Assembly (NCBI GenBank): GCA_003598065.1
Contig: QZKR01000084.1
Coordinates: forward strand, 1 to 64,000
Direction of reading: 5' to 3'
DNA length: 64,000 nt
Origin: Myxococcales bacterium
GTDB lineage: Bacteria; Myxococcota_A; SURF-8
How positions within the stretch are numbered: the stretch's first letter is position 1; each line of letters opens with the position of its first letter. The position numbers and the translations under genes were made by a program. This document shows positions 9,554 through 19,884 of this stretch, one piece after another. The notes beneath the pieces were generated by a model. It worked only from the letters and a program-made list of their open reading frames with translations, made no database searches and was not told the origin of the DNA.

Positions 9554-10807
9554 CTATTTTTCGGCCCAGAGTTGGATGAGGTTGAGCGTGACGCAGACCG
9601 CCTGGGCCATCACGCGCGTCGAAATCCACTCCTGCGGACCATGGTAGTTGACGCCGCCGGTGAAAATGTTGGGCGTCGGCAGCCCTTTGGCGGTGAGCCC
9701 GGAACCGTCCGTGCCGCCGCGGATCGGCTCGACGCGCGGTTCGATACCAACCAGTTTGACCGCCTCGACCAGCCGGTCCATGACTTCCGGCCTGTCCTTC
9801 AGCCAGTACGCCATGTTGCGGTAGGTTTCCGTAATCTCTACGGTTACGCCGAGACGGGGTTCCCGACGACGCAATTCTTCGGCCAATCGACGGATGGCGT
9901 CCCCGCGCGCCGTGAGCTTGCCCAGCTCGAAATCGCGAAGAATCAGCGACACTTTCGCCTCGCTGGCGTTTCCGGAGATCCGCGTCGGATGATAAAAGCC
10001 CTGCCGGCCCTCGGTTTTTTCCGGTGATTCGTCGGGCGGCAGGGACTCCACGAAGGCCGCCGCCCAGCGGATGGCGTTGACCAGTTTGCCCTTCGCCGTG
10101 CCGGGGTGAACGGCCACGCCGGCGATGGCGACCGCCGCGCTGTCGGCGGAAAAGGTCTCGCCGTTGACTTCGCCGGAAAAGCCGCCATCGAGGGTGTAGG
10201 CGCAATGCGCGCCGAAGCGTTCCACGTCGAATTTTTCCGCGCCGCGCCCGATCTCTTCATCGGGTGTAATCGCCACGCGCACGGTAGGGCGGGGCAGGTC
10301 GGGATTGGCGTGCAGGTATTCCAACGCCGCGAGGATCTCCGCCACGCCGGCCTTGTCGTCCGCGCCCAACAGCGTCGTCCCGTCGGCGGTGAGGATGGTG
10401 TCGCCCACGCATTGCGTTAGCCAGGGGGACTCCTCGGGACTGATCGTCACCCCGTTCTTGAGCGCCAGCGTTTCGCCCTGGTAGTTGGCATGGGCGACGG
10501 GCGACACGTCCTTCCCCGAGTAGTCGGGCGACGTGTCGATGTGGGCGATCAAGCCGATGACGGGCGCTCCTTTGCGGTTTCCAGGCAGGGTGGCGAAGAG
10601 GTAGCCGTTTTTGTCGATCGCTGCATCGGCGAGACCCCGCTCCGTCAATTTGCGGCGCACGGCTTCCAGACCTGTCCGCTGCCCCGGTGTCGATGGCCAG
10701 GCGGGCGATTTTTCGTCGGACTGGGTGTCGATCCGGGCGAGTTCGACGAACGCGTCCACCAGGCGGGTGGAACGAAGAATGACGTTCGGATCGTTGAGAG
10801 CGCGCAT
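9554..10807 (-). CDS. pepT: peptidase T (M20 tripeptidase)
   Basis: 417 residues (E. coli PepT is 408). Di-zinc M20 aminopeptidase releasing the N-terminal residue of tripeptides in the cytoplasm. It shows His89-x-Asp91 (GLIAHIDTSPDYSG), the bridging Asp in LLGADDKAGV (near 150), catalytic Glu184/Glu185 (TPDEEIGRGAE), the dimerisation-domain region, and the terminal GGTDGSGLTAKGLPTPN and VNYHGPQEW with the last zinc His. The frame extends upstream to 11029, but the ATG at 10807 has GGAG before it and matches the family start. Divergent from the ferritin-like gene. Confidence 0.94.
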   Translation of the reverse strand: MRALNDPNVILRSTRLVDAFVELARIDTQSDEKSPAWPSTPGQRTGLEAVRRKLTERGLADAAIDKNGYLFATLPGNRKGAPVIGLIAHIDTSPDYSGKDVSPVAHANYQGETLALKNGVTISPEESPWLTQCVGDTILTADGTTLLGADDKAGVAEILAALEYLHANPDLPRPTVRVAITPDEEIGRGAEKFDVERFGAHCAYTLDGGFSGEVNGETFSADSAAVAIAGVAVHPGTAKGKLVNAIRWAAAFVESLPPDESPEKTEGRQGFYHPTRISGNASEAKVSLILRDFELGKLTARGDAIRRLAEELRRREPRLGVTVEITETYRNMAYWLKDRPEVMDRLVEAVKLVGIEPRVEPIRGGTDGSGLTAKGLPTPNIFTGGVNYHGPQEWISTRVMAQAVCVTLNLIQLWAEK

Positions 10808-11032
10808 GTGATCTCCTCGGAACGGGACTCGAAGGAATTCGTTTTTCCTGACTCTACGGGACGCGGCGCGTTTTGGCAAAAGGAAATTGGGCCTCCCGAT
10901 AGAGGGAGAATCCGCAACGCGCCGGTGAAGGTCAGGCAGCTCCGAACTTTCGGGAATATTACCGACATCTGCAGGTCTATAGGTAAGAAGAGCACCAATT
11001 CGTCTTGCCGCGACAATTTTTAGGAGCAAACG

Positions 11033-11476
11033 ATGTCCACCAAAGAAACCTTGGAATTTCTGACGGAGAGCGTGCAGAAGTGGCAGAAAATTGAACTTGC
11101 GTCAGTGACGATGGCCCGGAAATCGAAAGAAAAAACGGACAACCCGCTGCTTCTGATCGTGCTCGAAATTCTCGAGCGCGACAGCGAATACCACCACCGG
11201 CTGCAGCAAGTGCTTCTTGAAGCGCTGGAGAATGGGACCCTGCCGCTGAAGCCCGAGGACGTGGGGCTTCTCAGCGATCTGATCGACATGCATCACAAAG
11301 TCGAGAAGGACGTAATCGAAATCGGTCGATCCTGCCGGGGCGCGCTCGGCGACCAGGGCGGTTTCGTGCTGCCCAAATTCATCCTCGACTACCTCATCAA
11401 CGATGAGGAGAAGCATGACGCGCTGCTGGACGGGCTGGCCAAAGTAAAGAGCGGGATGTATCCTTACGGCGGTTGA
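11033..11476 (+). CDS. ferritin-like four-helix protein, function unknown
   Basis: 147 residues, almost all helix. Two ExxH motifs, Glu52-x-x-His55 (SEYHH) and Glu125-x-x-His128 (DEEKH), plus Glu21 and Glu91, resemble the di-iron ligand pattern of ferritin/rubrerythrin-like bundles. There is no rubredoxin domain and no signal peptide. A good AGGAG ribosome site precedes the ATG. Iron binding is inferred from spacing only; a regulatory or structural bundle is the alternative. Confidence 0.75.
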   Translation: MSTKETLEFLTESVQKWQKIELASVTMARKSKEKTDNPLLLIVLEILERDSEYHHRLQQVLLEALENGTLPLKPEDVGLLSDLIDMHHKVEKDVIEIGRSCRGALGDQGGFVLPKFILDYLINDEEKHDALLDGLAKVKSGMYPYGG

Positions 11477-11553
11477 TCCGCCCACAACCTTGAACGGGGG
11501 GTCCGTGCAAGGGGCTTGACGCCGGGGCGGACCCGATCGTCCGGGGGAGAGGC

Positions 11554-13665
11554 ATGAGACAATTTGGTTTTCCGTGGCTTTGGCTGGCGCTGGCGGCGCT
11601 TTTCGCATGGTCCTGCGCCTCGACGCGAGACGGCGGGCGGGCCCCGGTTCCGCAACCGGACCGAACGGCGGCGGCGTCCGCCTCCGCGCCGCTGATCCCG
11701 CGCGACCTGCTCTTCGGAAATCCCGACATCGTCGCCGTGAAGCTCAGCCCCGATGGCCGCTACCTGTCCTGGGTCGCGCCGAAGGATGGCGTGCTCAATC
11801 TCTGGATCGCGCCGGCCGACGACCCGAGCGCGGCGCGAGCCGTCACGGCCGATAAAGGACGCGGCGTCCGCATCTACCACTGGGCCGAAGACGACCGCCG
11901 CCTGCTTTACATTCAAGACGAGGACGGCGACGAGAACTGGCGGTTGTACGCCGTTGACGTCGAGAGCGGCGCGACTCAGGGCTACACGCCCACCGACAAA
12001 GTGCAGGCGCGCATCGTCGCCGTCAGCCCCGAGCGGCCGGGTGAGATCGTCGTCGGCCTCAACGACCGCGACGCCCGCTTCCACGATCTTCACCTCCTGA
12101 ATCTGGCGTCGGGCGAGCGAACCCTGCTGATGCGCAACGACCGTTTCGGCGAATTTCATATCGACGATCGATATCGGGTGCGCCTCGCCTCGCTGCCGCG
12201 CCCCGACGGCGGCGTCGAAATTCACAAACCGGACGGCGCGGGCGAGTGGAAGCCGTTCGTGGTTCTCGAACCCGAAGATGCGCTGTCCTCCGGCGTGTTC
12301 GGCTTCACCAAGGCCGGCGACAAGGCCTACATGATCAGCAGTCGCGGCCGCAAGGCCGGCGCGCTGGTGACGCTCGATCTGGAGACGGGGACGGAAGCCG
12401 TTCTCGCCGAGGATCCGCAGAGCGACATCGACGACCTGATCCTGCATCCGACGACTTACGAACCGCTGGCTTACGCCGTCAACCGCGAGCGCGTCCAATG
12501 GCGGCCGCTGGACGCGGCGCTGGCGGCCGACCTCGACGCCATCGGCAAGGCCAATCGCGGCGATTGGAGCCTCTCCAACATGACGCGCGACGCCAAGCGT
12601 TGGATCGTCTATTACCTGCTCGACGACGGACCGGTGAAATATTACCTCTACGATCGAGACGGCCGCTCGGCGCGTTTCCTCTTCGATCACGTAGCCGCGC
12701 TTGGCCGGCAGACGCTGGCGCGCATGTATCCGGTCGCCATCGCCAGCCGCGACGGCCTGCCGCTGGTCGGCTACTATTCGCTTCCGCCCTGGCGCGACAA
12801 GGGCGGCAAGCCGGATGCGCCGCTGCCGCTCGTGCTCTCCGTTCATGGCGGCCCCTGGGGACGCGATACGTGGGGCTACAACTCCGTCCACCAATGGCTC
12901 GCCAACCGGGGCTACGCCGTCCTGTCCGTCAACTTCCGCGGCTCCACGGGCTTCGGCAAGGATTTCCTGAACGCCGGCGACCGCGAATGGGGCGGCAAGA
13001 TGCACGACGACCTTTTGGACGCCGTGGACTGGGCCCTGCGCGAGGGCGTCGCCGCCAAGGATCAGGTCGCCATTTTCGGCGGCAGCTACGGCGGCTACGC
13101 CACGCTCGTGGGGATCACGATGACGCCCGACGTTTTCGCCTGCGGCGTGGACATCGTCGGGCCGTCCAACCTCGTCAGCTTTTTCCAGGGCATCCCCCCC
13201 TATTGGGCGACCTTCGCCGAGATCATGGCCAAGCGCGTCGGCGACTGGCGCACCGAGGAGGGAAAGGCGTTTCTGATGTCGCGCTCGCCGATCACTTACG
13301 CCGGCCGGATCAAAAAGCCGCTTTTGATAGGGCACGGCGCGAACGACCCGCGCGTCGTCAAGACGGAATCGGACCAGATCGTCGAAACGATGCGCAAGAA
13401 AGGTATCCCCGTCACTTATATTCTGTATCCGGATGAGGGCCACGGTTTCGCCCGGCCGGAGAACCGCATGTCGTTCTTCGCCGTTTCCGAGGTGTTTCTC
13501 GCCGGCTGCCTGGGCGGCCGTTCCGAGCCGTTCGGCGACGTGTTCGCCGGTTCCTCGGCGCGGGCGCTCGAAGGCGCGTCGCATATTCCCGGGCTCGACG
13601 AAGCCATAAAAGCGGAAGCGGCCGCGTCGCCCAAGGTTGGCGACGCCGGACCGCAGGGACCATGA
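11554..13665 (+). CDS. secreted S9-family (prolyl oligopeptidase/acylaminoacyl) peptidase, probable lipoprotein
   Basis: 703 residues. The N-terminal hydrophobic segment ends in a degenerate lipobox (LFAWSC). Residues about 45-400 form a beta-propeller of repeated WD/DPP-like blades (LSPDGRYLSWVA, HWAEDDRRLLYIQDEDGDENW). The C-terminal alpha/beta-hydrolase domain carries nucleophile Ser511 in GGSYGGYAT, Asp598 in ANDPRV and His630 in DEGHGF, so the triad is complete. It presumably cleaves oligopeptides outside the inner membrane. It stands alone, 68 bases before fbaB. Confidence 0.93.
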   Translation: MRQFGFPWLWLALAALFAWSCASTRDGGRAPVPQPDRTAAASASAPLIPRDLLFGNPDIVAVKLSPDGRYLSWVAPKDGVLNLWIAPADDPSAARAVTADKGRGVRIYHWAEDDRRLLYIQDEDGDENWRLYAVDVESGATQGYTPTDKVQARIVAVSPERPGEIVVGLNDRDARFHDLHLLNLASGERTLLMRNDRFGEFHIDDRYRVRLASLPRPDGGVEIHKPDGAGEWKPFVVLEPEDALSSGVFGFTKAGDKAYMISSRGRKAGALVTLDLETGTEAVLAEDPQSDIDDLILHPTTYEPLAYAVNRERVQWRPLDAALAADLDAIGKANRGDWSLSNMTRDAKRWIVYYLLDDGPVKYYLYDRDGRSARFLFDHVAALGRQTLARMYPVAIASRDGLPLVGYYSLPPWRDKGGKPDAPLPLVLSVHGGPWGRDTWGYNSVHQWLANRGYAVLSVNFRGSTGFGKDFLNAGDREWGGKMHDDLLDAVDWALREGVAAKDQVAIFGGSYGGYATLVGITMTPDVFACGVDIVGPSNLVSFFQGIPPYWATFAEIMAKRVGDWRTEEGKAFLMSRSPITYAGRIKKPLLIGHGANDPRVVKTESDQIVETMRKKGIPVTYILYPDEGHGFARPENRMSFFAVSEVFLAGCLGGRSEPFGDVFAGSSARALEGASHIPGLDEAIKAEAAASPKVGDAGPQGP

Positions 13666-13733
13666 ATCTGAGGGAAACAGAAGCCGGCGCGCCGCAGGGC
13701 GGCCGGCCTGTCCCGTTTTGAAAGGAGGATCGC

Positions 13734-14783
<1,050 letters not shown>

Positions 14784-14803
14784 AAAAATGAAAGGTCGGC
14801 CGT

Positions 14804-14835
14804 GAACGCCGCCCGCCGGGGCGGCGTTCATTTTT
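14804..14835 (+). terminator. intrinsic terminator after fbaB
   Basis: 11-bp perfect stem (GAACGCCGCCC with GGGCGGCGTTC), four-base loop, then ATTTTT. An upstream A-rich stretch suggests it may work in both directions. Confidence 0.88.
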
Positions 14836-14845
14836 ACGGCGACGG

Positions 14846-14923
14846 GTGGCGCTGGCGAAGCGAAACGAAGTGAAGCTTGCCAGTGCTTGAACACGGGCAA
14901 GCCTGCGGCTTTGCCCGTGCCAC
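14846..14923. repeat. nested inverted-repeat element (cloverleaf-like)
   Basis: A closing pair GTGGC/GCCAC (14846-14850 with 14919-14923) encloses two hairpins: CTGGC(G)AAGC with GCTTGCCAG (14852-14883) and CACGGGCAAGCC with GGCTTTGCCCGTG (14892-14919). It lies between two convergent genes. It looks like a small dispersed intergenic repeat, but copy number cannot be judged from one window. Confidence 0.45.
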
Positions 14924-14933
14924 TCTCCTAGGT

Positions 14934-16208
14934 TTACGGCGGCAGAACCTGCACGCTGGCGGCGAAGCGCCGGCACCAGCGCGCGAAGCTTGGGTAGAAG
15001 AGATCGGGGGCGGAGCAGGAGGCGCTCACCAGTCCGTCCGGCGTGGGCGCAAGCCAGATCTCGATGCTGTACGGTAACGATTGATCCTTGAGCTGGTAAC
15101 TAAAATAAATGTGCCGCGCCTGATAGCCGGCAAGCGCCGATTCCTCGTCGTGATGAATCTGAACGGTGGTCCGGTCGATCTCCGCCGTCTCGTCGATTTT
15201 GCGGTTCAGGTCGTCGATTGCTTTCTCCAGCGTCAGTTGCTTTTCGGGCTCGCGCTCCACGGCGATCTGGAAGCCGAGTTCCCGTTCGATATACACCGCG
15301 CCGAGTTTGACGGGTGTAGTCTCGTCGCGCAGCAGCGGGCCTGGGATTTCGGCGGCGAGCCGCGCGGCGGGATCGGCGTATTCCTGCCAGAATTTCGGCG
15401 GCGGAAGCGATTCGTCGATGAACAGGTTGTTGAGCATGGCGACGATGGTGAAGACGAACAGCCCCACGACGCCCGCCGCGCCGGCCGTCACGGCGGCGCG
15501 GATCGGCCAGGGAGAGACGGCGGGCGTCCGGCCGATGCGCGCCTGCATGGCCATAGCGACGAGCGTTCCGGCCGCGAGCCCGCCGCCGTGGGCGTAGTTG
15601 TCGATGCCGTCAATCATGAGACCGAGCGCCAGATTGAGCACGATCCAGGGCAGAAGGCCGCGTCCGAAAAAACGCCGGAAGGCGGGCGGGATGTCGAGCC
15701 GATGTTTGTAGCCGACCACCGCGCCGGCGCCCAACAGTCCGAAGATCGCCCCCGACGCGCCCACCGACATCTGCGGCGTGGCGGCGTAGCTGGCGAAGAT
15801 GCTGGCGACGCCGGAGACGGCGAAGAGGATGAGGAAACGTCTCCGGCCGTAAAGATTTTCGATCATCCGGCCGAGGATGTAGAGGGCGTAGCCGTTGAAA
15901 AGAATGTGGAGGATGCCGAAGTGGAGGAAGATCGGCGAGACCAGCCGCCACCATTGGCCGTGGGCGATGAAATAGTTGATCTTTGCGCCCAGGCGGATCA
16001 GCGTATGCGGATCGTCCTGCACGCCCATGCCGAAGGAGAGCAGCCAGAAAGACAGGATCGCCGCAAGCAGAACGCTCGTGACGGCCGGTTTTTTCTGGAG
16101 TTGCTCGTAGAAACGGCGCGTATCCTCGATGAGCCGCACCTGCTCCGGAGTGAGAACGACCTCTGACGGCCGCGCCGATTGCGGTCGGACAAAGGAGAAT
16201 GGCTTCAT
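14934..16208 (-). CDS. rhomboid-family intramembrane serine protease with C-terminal soluble domain
   Basis: 424 residues. Rhomboid core at about 44-265: oxyanion/loop residues in GILHILFNGYAL (His101, Asn105), nucleophile Ser152 in SVGASGAIFGLLGAG, and catalytic His207 in DNYAHGGGLAAG. About 40 cytoplasmic residues precede the first helix. After the last helix (about 235-260) comes a roughly 160-residue soluble tail with QIAVEREPEKQLTLEKAIDDL, probably an extracytoplasmic substrate-handling domain of unknown fold. The cysteine-rich lipoprotein gene ends just upstream, which does not by itself imply a substrate. Confidence 0.92.
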   Translation of the reverse strand: MKPFSFVRPQSARPSEVVLTPEQVRLIEDTRRFYEQLQKKPAVTSVLLAAILSFWLLSFGMGVQDDPHTLIRLGAKINYFIAHGQWWRLVSPIFLHFGILHILFNGYALYILGRMIENLYGRRRFLILFAVSGVASIFASYAATPQMSVGASGAIFGLLGAGAVVGYKHRLDIPPAFRRFFGRGLLPWIVLNLALGLMIDGIDNYAHGGGLAAGTLVAMAMQARIGRTPAVSPWPIRAAVTAGAAGVVGLFVFTIVAMLNNLFIDESLPPPKFWQEYADPAARLAAEIPGPLLRDETTPVKLGAVYIERELGFQIAVEREPEKQLTLEKAIDDLNRKIDETAEIDRTTVQIHHDEESALAGYQARHIYFSYQLKDQSLPYSIEIWLAPTPDGLVSASCSAPDLFYPSFARWCRRFAASVQVLPP

Positions 16209-16228
16209 GCGCAGCGCTTTCTAAAGCG

Positions 16229-16259
16229 GCGCGCCGCCCCGAAGGCCGAGGCGGCGCGC
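16229..16259 (-). terminator. GC-rich hairpin after the cysteine-rich lipoprotein gene
   Basis: Ten-bp stem GCGCGCCGCC/GGCGGCGCGC with an 11-base loop. On the minus strand it is followed by CGCTTTAG, so only a short T run. Probable weak terminator for the gene at 16289. Confidence 0.4.
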
Positions 16260-16288
16260 GCTGGCAAACGAGGAAAAGTCACAACGGT

Positions 16289-19200
16289 CTATTCGCGGCA
16301 GGCGCAACTGCCTCCGCTGCAGACGAAGTCCGCGCCGAACATCTCGACGCACTCGATGTTCGTGCTGCAGTAGCGCGTGCAGTAACGCTGGAACAGCGGC
16401 CACCAGGGACCGGTGCAGTAAGCGCCGTCCCCGTAGGTGCTGGTGCAGTTCTGATCGGTGAAGCAGCTTCCGTAGTTGCATTGCGGCGGCGGCGACGCTT
16501 CGCAGATGCAAAAGCCTTCTTCGCAGAAGGATGGCGACGGACAGTCTTCCGGCTGGTTGCAGAAGTTCGTGCAGATCGGTTCGTCCTGCCAGGGCACGGG
16601 CGCGCACTCCTTCCAGCCCTCTTCCCAGCAGATGTCCGGTATCTCGCAGGTGCTTTGCGTGCAGCGGTCGGGCGGCAGGTCCTCGCACACGCAGCTTTCG
16701 CGCAGGCAACGATAGCCGTCGGGGCAGGGATAGGAGCTGTCGCAGAAGCGCGAGCATTCCTTCACGCCGTCCGAGCCGTAGACGTCGGCGCAGTTCGGCA
16801 GGTCGTCGGTGCATTGCACGCTTGACGAGCACGTGACGGGGCACTCGGGCGGCTGCGGCGGGCAGTCGCACCGGCCGTCCACGCAGGACCACGGACTCGG
16901 GCAATCGGCGCCGGTGACGCAATCATCGGTGCAGACTCCTTCTGCGGAACAGGCGAGACCGAAACCCGTGCAGTTGGCGTTGTTCTGACAGCCGACGACC
17001 AGACAGGCGTTGGGTGAGTACGGCGTCGGATCGCAGGCGTTGCCTACGCCGTCGCCGTCGGAGTCTGTCTGCGAGGCGTTGGCGGCGTACGCGCAGTTGT
17101 CGCAGACGTCGCCGAGCGAGTCCGTATCGCTGTTGGTCTGCGAGGGATTGTAGACGAACGGGCAGTTGTCGCGATCGTCCATGATGCCGTCGTAGTCGCT
17201 GTCTTTCGGCTGATCGGAGTCGGGATCGGTATCCACGTCACCGTCCGCCGGCACGCAGTTGAGCGCCTGATTGCAGGCGGCCGTCGTCAGACAGGCCAGA
17301 TCGTCGCCGAGCAGACCGACCTCGCAAAGCCCCAAACAGTCGCCGAAGTCGGCGCCGAAAGGCGAATTCGGCCCGAACAGGCCGCACTGGGCGATGTGGC
17401 CGCAGGCCGATTCGCAGGAGTAGACGACGTTTTCATCCGTATCGAAGTCGAAATCGACGATGTCGATGTCGCCATCGACCTGACCCGTGCAGTGACCGCC
17501 GATGCAAACGGAATACGGCGTGGAGGGGTTGCCGTCGTCGCAGGGCGTCCCGTCGCGCAAGGCCGCGTTGACGCAGCCCTGCGGGTCGGCGCAGCGGTTG
17601 TCGGTGCAGGGATTGCCGTCGTCGCAGTTGAGCGCCGCGCCCAGGCAGCGGCCCTGTTCGCAGACGTCGCCGACGGTGCAGACGGAGTTGTCGGCGCAGG
17701 GCGCGCCGGACAGCGGTTTGCTGACGCACAGGTTGGCGGCGTAGTCGCAGCTGTCCGCCGTGCAGGCGTTGCTGTCGTTGCAGAGACGCTCGTCGCCGAT
17801 GCACTCGCCGCCCAGGCACATGTCGCCTTCCGTGCAGAACATTCCGTCATCGCAAGGCGCGCCGTCGGGCGAAGGCGAATAAACGCAGCCCTGCCCCTCG
17901 ACGCAACGGCCCGTCATGCAGGGCCCGTCCTGGTTGCAGGCAACGGGCTGACCGCGGCACATCCCGCCGCGGCAGATGTCGTACTGCGTGCAGAACGAGC
18001 CATCATCGCAAGGCTCGCCGTCGATAGGCTGGCTCAGGCATGCTCCGGTGGCGGGATCGCAATATTCCTTCGTGCAAACATTGCCGTCGTCGCAGATCGC
18101 CTGCTGGCCCACGCAATAGCCCTGCCGGCAGAAATCGCCGTAGGTGCAGTTGTCGCCATCGTTGCAGGGCGTCCCGTAAGGCATGGACTCATGATAGCAG
18201 CGGCCGACAGCATCGACGGTGTCGCGCGTGCAGGGATTGCCGTCGTCGCAATACGCCTCGGGATCCGAATCGATTTCGTCCACGTCTCCGTCCGGCGTGT
18301 TGAAGCAGTCCAGCAGAAGATCGCACGGCGCGGTGGAGAAGCACGCCAGTTCCGCCGGCGTGAGGTTGTAGCCGGCGCAATAGCTGATGCATTCGTAGAT
18401 TGTCGAGCCGATCGGCGAACCGGGATAAACGTAGCCGCAGTCGTAGGCGTGCGAGCAGGACGTGCTGCAGGTGTAACTGGATTCCTGATCGAAATCGGCG
18501 TCGATGTCGCCGTCGGCCGAATTGACGAAGTAGGAAATCGTCGCCCGGTCGTCGTAGCCCAGCGGGCTGGTCGAGTAAACGTCGATGACCTCGGAGCGGA
18601 TCTGCCAGGAACCCGGTTCGGTGGGCGTCCAGGCGGCCACCGGCTGGCCGGGATAAGGCAGAATGACCCTCCAGCGACCGGAGGGCGAACGCGTCGAGAC
18701 CTGATACTGGATGGTATTGGCGCTCACGGCATAGGTGCTGAGGAACACCTGCTGGCCGACGAATCCCGGCGGCGACGGCTGCGCGGTGAAGGAGATGATG
18801 CGCGCCTGGGGCGAGTCGATGTCCGCCTCGTCGCGGTCGAAACCGTCGAAATCCGGCTCGCGGTCCGGCTCCCGATCCGGCTCGCGGTCGAAATCGATGT
18901 CGCCGTCAACGAAGTCGAAGCAATCCGGCAAAAGCTCGCAGGGCGCGGTGGAGAAACACGCCAACTGCTGCGGAGTCAGATTGTAACTGTTGCACAATTC
19001 CACGCATTCGCGGATCGACGAGCCGTAGGACGAACCGGGGTAGATGTAGCCGCAATCGGCGCCGTGCCGGCAGGAAGAGTAGCAGTCGTAGATCTGATCC
19101 GTATCGTTGTCGAAGTCGAAATCGACGTCGCCGTCCACTTCCGGCAGAACGTGATGGCGCACCGCGGCTTCAGCGTCGAAACCGTTCGGATTGCGCGACT

Positions 19201-19828
19201 CGGGGTGAACGACGCGCACGCGGTAGGTGTACCAGCCCGGCGAGCCCGGCTGGCTTTGGAACGTGTTGTACACCGAGTAATCGTGAATCCGGAACCATCC
19301 CGAATCGTCGGTGCGGAAGTCGAACTGATACAGCGGCTGAATACCGTCCTCGGTGAAGGCGTCGGCGAAGCCATACAGCCACTGGCCGACCGGCGTGGGG
19401 TAGCTTGGATCCACCAGGAAACCGATCAGCTTCGCCGTCGGCCAGTCCACCTCCCCGTCGAAGTTTTCGTCGATGTCGGCGACGTCCTCGTCCGCCTCGG
19501 CGTTGTCGTTGTCGATGTTGTCGCGATCTTCCTCGCTCCCGTCTCCGTCCTCGGCGTCGCCTTCTTCATCGTCTCCGTCGATGAGACCGTCCTCGTCCGC
19601 GCCGTCGCCGTCTTCCGATCCGTCGCCGTCGGGGCTCGCATCGATGTCGGCGTCGATGCCCGGTCCGGGAACGCAGGCGTACGTGTCGTTGCAAAACCAG
19701 CCGGCCGGGCATTGCGCGTCGATCAGACATTCTCCGGGAACGCTCACGGACGGCGGTCCTTGACAGCCCGCCGCGGTGAAGGCCAGCGCCACCGCCAATA
19801 CCGCCCATTTGGCAAGATTCATCGACAT
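16289..19828 (-). CDS. giant cysteine-rich multidomain surface lipoprotein
   Basis: 1179 residues. Signal peptide with lipobox TAAGC (Cys near 22). Then: an acidic Asp/Gly/Glu tether (about 50-130); an Ig-like segment; a module with CRHGADCGYIYPGSSYGSS and YNLTPQQLACFSTAPC (about 255-305); a second Ig-like segment; a second copy of that module (about 455-505); roughly eight CxDGNxCTxDxCxxxxGC repeats of the Dictyostelium CTDC type (about 520-800); a diverged third module; thrombospondin type 3-like Ca-binding repeats (DSDYDGIMDDRDNCP, TDSDGDGVGNACDP, about 865-930); and about four further six-cysteine modules to the end. Outer-surface display is inferred from the lipobox and calcium repeats. 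No catalytic domain seen; adhesion or a structural role is a guess. Confidence 0.88.
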   Translation of the reverse strand: MSMNLAKWAVLAVALAFTAAGCQGPPSVSVPGECLIDAQCPAGWFCNDTYACVPGPGIDADIDASPDGDGSEDGDGADEDGLIDGDDEEGDAEDGDGSEEDRDNIDNDNAEADEDVADIDENFDGEVDWPTAKLIGFLVDPSYPTPVGQWLYGFADAFTEDGIQPLYQFDFRTDDSGWFRIHDYSVYNTFQSQPGSPGWYTYRVRVVHPESRNPNGFDAEAAVRHHVLPEVDGDVDFDFDNDTDQIYDCYSSCRHGADCGYIYPGSSYGSSIRECVELCNSYNLTPQQLACFSTAPCELLPDCFDFVDGDIDFDREPDREPDREPDFDGFDRDEADIDSPQARIISFTAQPSPPGFVGQQVFLSTYAVSANTIQYQVSTRSPSGRWRVILPYPGQPVAAWTPTEPGSWQIRSEVIDVYSTSPLGYDDRATISYFVNSADGDIDADFDQESSYTCSTSCSHAYDCGYVYPGSPIGSTIYECISYCAGYNLTPAELACFSTAPCDLLLDCFNTPDGDVDEIDSDPEAYCDDGNPCTRDTVDAVGRCYHESMPYGTPCNDGDNCTYGDFCRQGYCVGQQAICDDGNVCTKEYCDPATGACLSQPIDGEPCDDGSFCTQYDICRGGMCRGQPVACNQDGPCMTGRCVEGQGCVYSPSPDGAPCDDGMFCTEGDMCLGGECIGDERLCNDSNACTADSCDYAANLCVSKPLSGAPCADNSVCTVGDVCEQGRCLGAALNCDDGNPCTDNRCADPQGCVNAALRDGTPCDDGNPSTPYSVCIGGHCTGQVDGDIDIVDFDFDTDENVVYSCESACGHIAQCGLFGPNSPFGADFGDCLGLCEVGLLGDDLACLTTAACNQALNCVPADGDVDTDPDSDQPKDSDYDGIMDDRDNCPFVYNPSQTNSDTDSLGDVCDNCAYAANASQTDSDGDGVGNACDPTPYSPNACLVVGCQNNANCTGFGLACSAEGVCTDDCVTGADCPSPWSCVDGRCDCPPQPPECPVTCSSSVQCTDDLPNCADVYGSDGVKECSRFCDSSYPCPDGYRCLRESCVCEDLPPDRCTQSTCEIPDICWEEGWKECAPVPWQDEPICTNFCNQPEDCPSPSFCEEGFCICEASPPPQCNYGSCFTDQNCTSTYGDGAYCTGPWWPLFQRYCTRYCSTNIECVEMFGADFVCSGGSCACRE

Positions 19829-19884
19829 GACTGCTCTCCTAATACAGTGAATGGCGCGGGCCGTGGCGTCGCCGCGCCGTGGAA

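Noticed and set aside
11464..13584. 706-codon minus-strand frame antisense to the S9 peptidase
   Set aside because: No domain pattern, Arg/His/Ala-rich composition, and the plus strand encodes a complete catalytic triad.
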